DNA of 64,000 nucleotides from JAHBNG01 sp039028975. GTDB taxonomy: Bacteria; Chloroflexota; Anaerolineae; Caldilineales; Caldilineaceae. The DNA is taken from positions 1 to 64,000 of the forward strand of contig JBCCHB010000044.1 in the NCBI GenBank assembly GCA_039028975.1. Direction: 5' to 3'. Every line of letters starts with the position of its first letter. Position 1 is the first letter of the stretch. Positions 44,258 to 51,970 of this stretch are shown one piece after another. The notes beneath the pieces were generated by a model. That model saw nothing but the letters and a program-made list of their open reading frames with translations. It did no database searches and was not told the origin of the DNA. A program made the translations under genes and the position numbers.

Positions 44258-44265
44258 CGTGGAGC

Positions 44266-44926
44266 CTAACCCAGACCGGATTGCGTCCCATCATCGAACT
44301 TCTTGTCGATGACATCGTCTACGCCTACAACGAAGAAACTGGGGAAATGGGTTGGTATCCAATCACAGCGACGACGGCCCATCTCGACCCAGTCATCGTC
44401 CACCTCACCATCGACGGTGAACTGATTGTCACCACCCCAGAGCATCCATTCTATGAGCTGGAGAGTGGTCCGTGGTTGGCGGTTGGTCAATACGAGCGCG
44501 GATGGACCGATGCGGGGTAGCTAGAAATCGGCGATCTCATCTGGCAGGCGGATGGCACGACTGGCGCGGTTGAGTCAGTAGAGCTTGTGGTTGTCGAGCA
44601 GTGGATGTACAATCTGACTGTTGCTGAGGCTCATACGTTCTTTGTGGGTCAAGGACGGTGGCTGGTTCATAATGAATGTAAACTCACGAAAGGGGGACGC
44701 AAAAAAAATTGGTACACTTGTTGATTTAAAGGACGTGAGTGCAAGAGAGGCTATTCGTTTACGCGGTGGCGGTGCAGGCCAAGTCAATCAGCTTGATATT
44801 GACTATGTTGATCTAACGGTTGGCGAGCTTGCGAATCTCGCTGCGCAGGGCGAACAAGCGGCAGAGACAGCAATAAAAATTGTAAAACAAGCAAAAAAGA
44901 AGAAGGGGAGATATGGTAACAAGTAA
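44266..44926 (+). pseudogene. Decayed toxin cassette 3: Hint fragment plus toxin tip
   Basis: Reading from LTQTGLRPI, the product tracks the tip 2 Hint domain (DDIVYAYNEETGEMGWYP, TPEHPF, WMYNLTVAEAHTFFVG, WLVHNE) but lacks the N-terminal Cys block. A TAG at 44518-44520 replaces the codon that is Asn in tip 2. After WLVHNECKLTKGG the frame changes, probably at the A8 run at ~44701-44708, and continues as IGTLVDLKDVSAREAIRLRG to a Lys-rich end at 44926. So truncation, a nonsense mutation and a frameshift have disabled it. The tip is ~70 residues and unrecognised. Confidence 0.75.
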
Positions 44927-45308
44927 CAAATTCCCTGTGGGTCTACCGCTTGTTGAAGTAATGGTGTCATGCAATTCAAAATTCGGTAATCTTCAGGCAT
45001 CTTTTGATGAAGTATCTTTAGCTTTTGGTGATGGTAGCGAATTAATAACCATACAACCACTAATTGACACGGATGAAATTCGCGTACTTGATTCGCCTAC
45101 AACCCATGAATCGAATGATTACATTCAACCGGCCTGGAGTTTGCCCTTTATAGGAATGAAACTTCAAACCGTATGGATCTGTGAGAATAGTCAAGGATAT
45201 AACGATTTATTAGTTTTCGCGTTTAGATTTCTTCAGCCCAATATTGGTTTTTTAGCAGAAGGTAACGTGCTTAAGTTAATTCAATTTTGTATGGATAGAT
45301 ATGATTAG
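44913..45308 (+). CDS. Candidate immunity protein 3
   Basis: A 131-residue protein whose ATG overlaps the end of decayed tip 3 by 14 bases, with GAAGGGGAG just upstream. The sequence (LPLVEVMVSCNSKFGNLQASF ends the first unit; LITIQPLIDTDEIRV; IGFLAEGNVLKL) may belong to a DUF6334-like family, which I am unsure of. The frame is intact although its toxin is broken, as expected if immunity is kept against sibling toxins. Confidence 0.6.
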   Translation: MVTSNKFPVGLPLVEVMVSCNSKFGNLQASFDEVSLAFGDGSELITIQPLIDTDEIRVLDSPTTHESNDYIQPAWSLPFIGMKLQTVWICENSQGYNDLLVFAFRFLQPNIGFLAEGNVLKLIQFCMDRYD

Positions 45309-45316
45309 TACATAGC

Positions 45317-45453
45317 ACCTGACCGAATTCAGCTACGTCTATACTATCGATGGTGGCTAAAACATCTCCAGCACCTTCACCATAATCGTCACCGACTGGG
45401 TTAACAACAGCAATGTAGTGACGTTTACCGTTATACGTGACGACACGCCGCCC
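45317..45453 (+). pseudogene. Rhs remnant from the Ig-like array
   Basis: Translates as LTEFSYVYTIDGG, stop, then STFTIIVTDWVNNSNVVTFT and a stop after VIRDDTPP. It matches the main Rhs gene at about 39185-39320 codon by codon. That segment lies ~1 kb upstream of the Rhs core, so this debris comes from a longer copy than tip 2. Confidence 0.75.
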
Positions 45454-45953
45454 TAGATAGAAGATGAAGTAATCTCTGTTTTTGCTTATGGGTTAAGATA
45501 TGGGCTGTATGAGCCATACCTTCACCCAGAGTTTGACGATCAATTTCACCCCAGAAATCGTTCCCGAAAAACAAGTCAATGCCACAACTAAATACTGATT
45601 CAAGAGATTTTCAACCTTTTCTCAGATCAAACCTGATACCATGCATGCTAAGGGAATCACAGTCCCCTACTTATTCGCTCTGATGTTTTGAGCCACAGCC
45701 CATAACCATATAACCATGAATATGACCATTCGTTGTTAGCAACGTTTCGTCAATCATAGTTTTCAAATCTCTTACGACTCCTCACACCAACGGCCTGCGT
45801 TCGTCCGCTCTTCCCATACGGATTCCCCATTCTGGTACTCGGCAGTCAGAGCAGAAACCTGACTCAGATTTACCAACAGATAGACTCCCACCCAAATGCC
45901 TACCCTTAGTTGCACGCTTGCCCTCGTTCGTGCGCGCGGCTGAGCCTCCTCGC
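45454..45953. other. Gene-free stretch after the Rhs locus
   Basis: Apart from the possible Rhs remnant at 45509-45598, no gene, hairpin or promoter is supported here. It marks the boundary between the toxin locus and the replication-relaxation-like gene. Confidence 0.5.
45509..45598 (+). pseudogene. Possible further Rhs remnant ending NATTKY
   Basis: A 29-codon stretch, SHTFTQSLTI ... VNATTKY, resembles the segment just before the Rhs core (AHVFKLTV ... DSATKYYY) and stops exactly where similarity ends. Weak evidence. Confidence 0.3.
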
Positions 45954-46643
45954 ATGTACTTGACTTCCCGTGACCGCCACCTTCTGGTACGCCTCATCCA
46001 CTATCGCCTCCTGACCACCCACCAAATTGAAGCTTTGTTGTTTCATACAGGAAAGACACCCCGTAGTTTGCGCACCCAGTGCCAACGTCGACTTCAGCTT
46101 TTGTACCATCACCGCTATCTGGCTCGTATCCCTTTGCGCGTAACTTTAGATGTCGGGACTCAACACAGAGAGGGGCGCAAGCCATTTGTGTACACCTTGG
46201 ATAAACTTGGATTGGATGAAGCCGCCCAAATGTTGGGACAGAAACGCTCGCACCTTGATTCCCCTCCCCGTCCTGACCGCATTCGAGACTGGCGCAAGCT
46301 GGCGCATGATATTTCAATCAATGATACCCTCATCGTGATTGACCGTTTGGCCCAGGCCAACCAACTTCAAATTACCTCGTTTCTCACCCAACGCCAATTG
46401 AAGTCATCGGCATATAAAGATAAGCTGCCCACAATCAACGTCAATGGTACTCGAAAACTCAAAGAACCCGACAGCTATTTCACCCTCTCCTTTCCCCACC
46501 TACCCCGACCCATCCACTGCTTTTATGAAGAAGACCAGAGTACTGAAGTAAAATCAGAGTGGCAGGAAAAAGTCACGGCCTACCTCCAGTATCGACATCA
46601 GGGTTTGGCCTATCAGCATTTTGGCTGTTCGTATCTTTCGTGA
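45954..46643 (+). CDS. Replication-relaxation-like protein, probably truncated
   Basis: From the ATG at 45954 (MYLTSRDRHLLVRLIHYRLL) ~229 residues; a TTG at 45918 is an alternative start. The N-terminus is a winged-helix of the replication-relaxation family (TTHQIEALLFHTGKTPRSLRTQCQRRLQLL), followed by YTLDKLGLDEA and LAHDISINDTLI. Known members belong to plasmids and integrative elements. The end (GLAYQHFGCSYLS) loses family character, while the adjacent frame continues LAVRIFREAKMTAEA to 46713, suggesting a frameshift near 46620. It may be a relic of the element that brought the Rhs cassettes. Confidence 0.6.
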   Translation: MYLTSRDRHLLVRLIHYRLLTTHQIEALLFHTGKTPRSLRTQCQRRLQLLYHHRYLARIPLRVTLDVGTQHREGRKPFVYTLDKLGLDEAAQMLGQKRSHLDSPPRPDRIRDWRKLAHDISINDTLIVIDRLAQANQLQITSFLTQRQLKSSAYKDKLPTINVNGTRKLKEPDSYFTLSFPHLPRPIHCFYEEDQSTEVKSEWQEKVTAYLQYRHQGLAYQHFGCSYLS

Positions 46644-46714
46644 AGCAAAAATGACCGCAGAAGCTGAAAGCACAGAGCAGATTTTGGATGCTTCTTCTTT
46701 TTCAATCGAATAAT

Positions 46715-47785
46715 CTATAGCAGATGGTAGCCGAAATCACGCTCAAAGTCACGCCACACCGAATGGATGTGGGTACCACCATTGCGCGAGTTGTCGAACT
46801 CCAACAGAAATGAGGCCCCCTGAAGTCGGTAGTATTGGGGGGCTTGATATTCTCGACTTCCTGCCCAGGCAAAACGAATCTGTTCAAATCCGGCCTCCTG
46901 AATGCGAGCTAGGCTTGGCTGGGCAACATGCTCAGTTTGAGTTTCCAAGTACGTTCGAAGAATTTCTTCTACAAGTTTCTGCTGCTGATTGCCCATGTCG
47001 CCATAGAGGAGTCCGTTTGTTTCGATCGGGTTGACGCGAGCAGCATTCTGCGTTACGTGCTGCCGCAACGTGTCTTGCTGAATAATTGTCGCGTTGAGCA
47101 TATCACTACCAAGCGAGTTGACCAGTTCCAGACCAGCATCCTCTTCGCGAGGCATGGCGCGCAAACCAGCCTCGGTGTTGGTTGGCCATGCCCCAAGGAA
47201 GAAAGGGGTCGTTGCTAATTGATCACCCGCAATCGTAAAGTGTTGGGATAGGTGATGGCCCTCCCAACGCCAGCCCCACGGAGCATCTGAGTCTGGTGTG
47301 CCAAAGATCGTCACATAATATAGCTCTGGATCATTGCCCAAATCCTGCTGTAGAGACATGATGTTGAGTGCTTTTTCCAGACCTACATCGGATAGACTAG
47401 CTTTCAAGAGATCAAGCGCTCGGACCTTCTGCTCCTCGGCCATTTCTCGTAGAGGCAAACCATTGCGAGGGAATCGACCGGGTGTGGTCCAATGCCAGCG
47501 AAAGCGCTCCTCGCCCGAAAATTCGTAGGTCGCTTTTCCAAGTTGAGCACCGTCAAGGCCATTCAGAAAATGAGTAGCTGCTTGGGCTATCCTTGCAGTG
47601 AGTGTCGACTCGTCAGTAATGACCTGGCTATCAGTTGGGGATTCAGCAATGGCTTCAGCCAAAGAAACGGAACTATTCTCTGTATTGGATGCTGTGTCTG
47701 AGAATGAGATGCAGCCAGTTGTGCCAAGCAAGACTGCGCCCGCTGTAGAGAGGCCAAGAAATTTACGCCGATTTAGTGTTGTCAT
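46715..47785 (-). CDS. DUF3500 domain protein with Tat signal
   Basis: From the ATG at 47785 ~356 residues beginning MTTLNRRKFLGLSTAGAVLL: a twin-arginine motif, hydrophobic stretch and a lipobox-like GTTGC, so it is exported folded and possibly lipid-anchored. The mature part matches DUF3500: FSGEERFRWHWTTPG, then WGWRWEGHHLSQHFTI, FFLGAWP and FLLEFDNSRNGGTHIHSVWR. Biochemical role of the family is unknown. It stands alone on the minus strand. Confidence 0.85.
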   Translation of the reverse strand: MTTLNRRKFLGLSTAGAVLLGTTGCISFSDTASNTENSSVSLAEAIAESPTDSQVITDESTLTARIAQAATHFLNGLDGAQLGKATYEFSGEERFRWHWTTPGRFPRNGLPLREMAEEQKVRALDLLKASLSDVGLEKALNIMSLQQDLGNDPELYYVTIFGTPDSDAPWGWRWEGHHLSQHFTIAGDQLATTPFFLGAWPTNTEAGLRAMPREEDAGLELVNSLGSDMLNATIIQQDTLRQHVTQNAARVNPIETNGLLYGDMGNQQQKLVEEILRTYLETQTEHVAQPSLARIQEAGFEQIRFAWAGSREYQAPQYYRLQGASFLLEFDNSRNGGTHIHSVWRDFERDFGYHLL

Positions 47786-47907
47786 AAAATCCTCCAATTA
47801 TAAGTAAACTGCACGCAAGCGATACTTGGAGTATATCAGAATATGACAGTGAGCCATGTTAGGATTCGATTAAGATATGCAGAAGGTCATCAACTGTCTG
47901 CACCATT

Positions 47908-49072
47908 CTATGCGTTTTGCTCCATTAATTTTCGGGTCACTTCCGCTAACATTGCTGCCCCCGTAGGCAAACACTCTTCGTTAATATCAAAAACTGGCGT
48001 ATGATGAGGGCGATTGTTCTCATCTAATTTTGCTCCAAGCCAGAACATGGCTCCGGGTGCTTTCTGCGTCATATAGGAAAAATCCTCTGCGCCCATTATG
48101 CTCATTGGCTCGAGTAGCGCATCCTTACCGAGCATTTCGACGGCCGTATCTTCTATCATCTGACTGAGGCCTGGCTCGTTGTAGGTGGCTGGATAACCAG
48201 GGGTAAATTCGAGGCTGTAGTCACCGCCCAATGCACGAACAACGCCTAGTGCAGATTGCATCTCCTCTTTGAGCTGTTCTCTAACTTCTGAATCATAGGT
48301 GCGCATAGTCCCGGTTAACGAAATCTCGCTAGGAATGACGTTAGAGACGGCTCCACCGTGGATCGAACCGATGGAGATGGCCGCAGCCTTTGTTGGATCG
48401 ATTCGGCGGGCGCGAATGCCATTGATAGCATTGATGGCCTGTGCCAGCATATGGGCTGTGTCGGTTCCCATATGGGGGAATGCCCCATGACCCCCTGTAC
48501 CATAGATGGTGATGGCAAACGAATCCTCAGCCGCAGTAATCGGACCTGAATTGATGCGAATGGTGTTGACAGCTTCTCGCTCACAACATGGAGTGCAATG
48601 ACGGCTTCGGTCTCTTCCAGTGCGCCCTCTTCGATCATGCGGACGGCACCAGATTTGTTTTCGTCATCGGCGCGCTCTTCGCTCGGTTGAAAAAAGAAGC
48701 GGATCTGACCAGGTGGGCGATCATCCATCTCAGAAAGTAGTTTTGCTGCCCCCAACAACATGGCTGTATGGGCATCATGACCGCAAGCATGCATCAACCC
48801 GGGCGTTTGGGATGCATACGGCACATCATTCTCCTCCTGGATCGGCAACGCATCCATATCTGCACGGATACCAATGACGGGCGTTCCCTCCCCAAATATC
48901 CAATGACACCTGTCTTGCCTACACCTGTCTGGGCCTCAAGTCCCATCTCTTCCAATCTTTGGGTCACCAATCTAGCCGTTTCGGTCTCTTCAAACCCAAG
49001 CTCAGGATACATATGTATGTTGCGTCGCCAATCGATCAGGTTTTGATGAATCTCTTTCGCTTGTTCGAGCAT
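47908..49072 (-). pseudogene. Frameshifted M20 amidohydrolase
   Basis: Three overlapping frames together make one ~390-residue M20D hydrolase. The N-terminal part (IHQNLIDWRRNIHMYPELGF) runs to GVIGYLG, where one G is missing in the run at ~48890-48893. The next frame resumes with ADMDALP, HACGHDAHTAMLLG and ALHVVSEKL. At ~48566-48575 the frame shifts again to NTIRINSG and GGHGAFPHM, ending normally with IMGAEDFSYM and the Glu-rich tail. All metal ligands are present across the parts. Two separate frameshifts argue for a true pseudogene, though homopolymer sequencing error is possible. Confidence 0.8.
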
Positions 49073-49209
49073 TGTTTTTCCTTTTGGGAGTGGATGGTGG
49101 ATTATGTCATCTCTCGCTACGCATGGGATCTTGATATTTCATCTGGGAACCCACAAGATTTCTCGTCGTTTCTCCTCGAAACGACAGGTCAATACGACTT
49201 AACTTACCA

Positions 49210-49251
49210 GCCTACCGACTTACTGACCTACCGATGATATCGGCGGTAGGC
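49210..49251. repeat. CCTACCGA word repeat with inverted arm
   Basis: GCCTACCG (49210-49217) is inverted as CGGTAGGC (49244-49251), the latter inside the last codons of the RDD gene. The words ACTTACCAGC and CCTACCGACTTACTGACC upstream resemble the GGTCGGTAG family at 8645. It may terminate the RDD gene. Confidence 0.45.
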
Positions 49252-50127
49252 TTCGGCCACATCCTTCAGAAATTGAACGGTTGTGCTGGGAGCAATTGTG
49301 TCCGGTGGTTCCATGTCGAGTTTATTCGCCATTGCCTTAGCCAGCCGCCCCAGCAGACCCGATGCAACAGGGTTAGATTGATGGCGATGCAGCGTGTCTG
49401 AGATCAATTCAAAGTCACTGGCGGAAAGCTGCTGAATAGTGGCAAAGCGCTCTCGCAGTGGGTCAACAGCCGCCGGGGGAGCACTCATGGCGGCAGAAAG
49501 CCCAGTCGTACTATCGATTATGGCTGGGAGTTCATTGCTCGGTCCTTTGAGAAAGTCGTCAAAGGATTGGTCCCCCTTCTCTCGAATGACCAGCGTACCG
49601 GCAGCATAGTCACCCAAGCGACGAGCATGGGGATTGCAGAACATAACAACAAGCCCTAGTCCATATCCGGATGGCATAAAGTCTATGATACGCACCAAAT
49701 TACGAATAATATTTTCTAAAAGGCCGATGGGGTTTCCATCCATACGAATCACCCGGGTACCAGCCAACCGTTTCCCTGGCGTTTGACCATTCCATATCAG
49801 TTCAAAGAGAATAAAGTATCCCCAAAACAGGATAAAATTGAACAATGCCGCCAGGGCAACGACGATCCCAACACCCCACATCTCCTCGGCAGAGCTTTGC
49901 AATAACTCGATAGGGTCAAAAAGCTGTGGTTGCAACAGGGCTAGGAGCAAAAAGGCCACAACATTAAGAAGCATGAGTGCCAGGGAAAGGATTACCATAT
50001 CAAGCAATGCGCCAATGAAACGGCTACCAATTCCAGCGACGTCATATTGGAAGGTTACATTTTCTGGTGTTTCAATGGTATACTGTTCGTTTAAATAGCC
50101 AAAAGGATTTGAATTTTCTGTTATCAT
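49228..50127 (-). CDS. RDD family membrane protein
   Basis: A 299-residue protein. After a short N-terminus, YDVAGIGSRFIGALLDMVILSL opens the RDD domain; three to four hydrophobic segments follow, with WNGQTPGKRLAGTRVI and a conserved NIIRNLVRIIDFMPSGYG near residue 150. The C-terminal ~110 residues are soluble and helical. RDD proteins are poorly understood membrane proteins, some linked to ion transport. It is divergent from a SpoIIM-like gene and the two ATG codons overlap by two bases; no clear ribosome site precedes this one. Confidence 0.85.
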   Translation of the reverse strand: MITENSNPFGYLNEQYTIETPENVTFQYDVAGIGSRFIGALLDMVILSLALMLLNVVAFLLLALLQPQLFDPIELLQSSAEEMWGVGIVVALAALFNFILFWGYFILFELIWNGQTPGKRLAGTRVIRMDGNPIGLLENIIRNLVRIIDFMPSGYGLGLVVMFCNPHARRLGDYAAGTLVIREKGDQSFDDFLKGPSNELPAIIDSTTGLSAAMSAPPAAVDPLRERFATIQQLSASDFELISDTLHRHQSNPVASGLLGRLAKAMANKLDMEPPDTIAPSTTVQFLKDVAEAYRRYHR

Positions 50128-51082
50128 GAATCTTGATCACTTTTTACAAAAAGGGCAGAGTACATGGCAATCGCTGGAATCTCTGCTAGATAAGGAGCAG
50201 AAGCTCACCAACAATCGATTGAGCAAAGACGAGCTCGACGCTCTAGGTCGCCTTTACCGTATGTCAACGTCAGATTTGGCACTAGCTCGTCGTGAGTTTC
50301 CTCGACATCGCATCACTGGCTACCTGAATCAGTTGGTTGCTAGAGCACATGGACAGATTTATCAGAGTGAACCGCTGCAGCGCAATCAACTTGTGGCATT
50401 CTTCCGCACTACATTCCCTCAATTATACCGCGACATACTTCCTTACACCATCACGGCAACGCTTCTGTTCATCTTCCCAGCAGTGATCGCTTTCTTGGTC
50501 GTTTGGAATAAGCCCGATACCATCTACCTCTTTGAAGGGGATCAGATTGGACCTTTGGTGCGCCAGGTAGAGGAGGGTGAACTGTGGGTTGATATTGAAC
50601 CTCAAGTGCGTTCCGCCATGTCAGCAGTGATTATGACCAATAACATTCAGGTCTCGTTCCTGGCCTTTGCCGGCGGAATTCTGGCTGGATTGATGACTGC
50701 GTGGGTGATGATCTTCAACGGCATCCACTTGGGTGCAATCTTTGGCCTTCTCCAATTCCATAGTCTAAGTGGTGGGTTGGCCGAGTTTGTCGTTGGTCAT
50801 GGCTTTATTGAACTAAGCGTCATTATGCTGGCTGGCGGTGCCGGTCTTTACCTGGGAGATGGCTTACTCCGTCCTGGCCTACTTCCACGTTGGCAAGCTA
50901 TTGTGGAGCGTGGAAAGGTCAGTGTCCAGTTGATCTTGGGCTGCATCCCACTGTTGATTATCGCTGGTATAATCGAAGGATTTATCAGCCCAAGTGGCCT
51001 GCCATGGCCTGTGAAATTGGCGGTGGGTTTAATAACTGGCGTGGTACTTCACACCTATTGGCTACGAAGCGGGCGTGGGTGA
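50126..51082 (+). CDS. Stage II sporulation protein M-like (DUF95) membrane protein
   Basis: A 318-residue protein. The soluble N-terminus (STWQSLESLLDKEQKL, LYRMSTSDLALARREF) is typical of the SpoIIM/DUF95 family outside sporulators. About five to six membrane segments follow from residue 95, including VSFLAFAGGILAGLMTAWVM and GLAEFVVGHGFIELSVIMLA. It is commonly paired with RDD proteins in many phyla, as here. A weak AAAAGGA lies 14 bases before the ATG, within the RDD coding sequence. It does not imply that the organism sporulates. Confidence 0.85.
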   Translation: MNLDHFLQKGQSTWQSLESLLDKEQKLTNNRLSKDELDALGRLYRMSTSDLALARREFPRHRITGYLNQLVARAHGQIYQSEPLQRNQLVAFFRTTFPQLYRDILPYTITATLLFIFPAVIAFLVVWNKPDTIYLFEGDQIGPLVRQVEEGELWVDIEPQVRSAMSAVIMTNNIQVSFLAFAGGILAGLMTAWVMIFNGIHLGAIFGLLQFHSLSGGLAEFVVGHGFIELSVIMLAGGAGLYLGDGLLRPGLLPRWQAIVERGKVSVQLILGCIPLLIIAGIIEGFISPSGLPWPVKLAVGLITGVVLHTYWLRSGRG

Positions 51083-51163
51083 AGTAACTGCGCCCTGTAA
51101 CAAGCACTATTGACCTAAACAGAGAATTCCTGTCGAGCCAAAGAGATAGAAAGCCAGAACGTA

Positions 51164-51913
51164 ATGAAAACCCTATTTTATGAGAGGACAGCCTATAATT
51201 TATCCGATGAACCTGTCCCAAACTGCTTCTTTTTGTTAGATGAGGCCTTTGATCGACACTTTTCGACGATTTTGGAGGCATATCTCAATCGTTCCTTGAT
51301 GCTTGCTGAAATTATCTGTAGCCGTATGGCTGATGTTGAGTTATATGCTTTTTTACTCAATGATGCCCGCGGACGAGGGGACGGATTTGCTGTTGGAGCA
51401 AGCAGCAACGCTGATATTGAAGCCTTGACGGGGCACGCCAATTCGGATGCCAATAAAGGGGCAATTTTGATGCGCTCATATATGGCCGGCTATCTAAGTG
51501 CTTGTAAGACACTGCTTGACTCGGCGGCATATACTCTTTCAGAACTCTACCAACTTCCTATCGAACGCTCTGCCCGCCGTTTTGAAAATGCAGAATTTTG
51601 GCATCAGCTGGTTTTGTCTGCGCCCAATGCCCATCGTCGATACCACTCACGGCGCATCTTCTTCAGGGAAGTAGTTCGCTGGCGGGATGAAGTTGTAGAG
51701 CGGGTTCCACCGATTGCTTTACTACAAGGCCACCTCATGCGACAGAGCCTCCAGTTGGACGTGGTCAATGATCCATCGGAGAATCTTGACAAATTACTAA
51801 GCGATGCGCCTACTCTCTATTGGCGCAACCCCATGGACCTCCATCGAGAATGGAAGCCCAAATTTCTGGATCTTTGCGAACGCCTCTGCGTAGATATTAG
51901 AGACCAGCTTTAG
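51164..51913 (+). CDS. Hypothetical protein, unrecognised
   Basis: A 249-residue soluble protein, mostly helical, with no signal peptide or known motif that I recognise. Notable stretches: FDRHFSTILEAYLNRSLML, YMAGYLSACKTLLDSAAYTL, HRRYHSRRIFFREVVRWRD. It follows the SpoIIM-like gene by 81 bases on the same strand and ends at a hairpin shared with the convergent fasciclin gene. Codon use is like its neighbours. Confidence 0.6.
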   Translation: MKTLFYERTAYNLSDEPVPNCFFLLDEAFDRHFSTILEAYLNRSLMLAEIICSRMADVELYAFLLNDARGRGDGFAVGASSNADIEALTGHANSDANKGAILMRSYMAGYLSACKTLLDSAAYTLSELYQLPIERSARRFENAEFWHQLVLSAPNAHRRYHSRRIFFREVVRWRDEVVERVPPIALLQGHLMRQSLQLDVVNDPSENLDKLLSDAPTLYWRNPMDLHREWKPKFLDLCERLCVDIRDQL

Positions 51914-51939
51914 GAAAGCCTGGGAACTAAGTCACACCA

Positions 51940-51965
51940 GCGGCCAGCCCCCACCTACCGGCCGC
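51940..51965. terminator. GCGGCC/GGCCGC hairpin between convergent genes
   Basis: GCGGCC (51940-51945), a 14-base loop, and GGCCGC (51960-51965) form a perfect 6-bp GC stem in the 57-base gap between convergent stops. A two-way terminator is likely, although T-tracts are weak. Confidence 0.5.
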
Positions 51966-51970
51966 CAATC

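Noticed and set aside
44518..44520. In-frame TAG in Hint fragment 3 as a programmed recoding site
   Set aside because: The fragment also lacks its Cys block and has a later frameshift, so simple decay explains it better.
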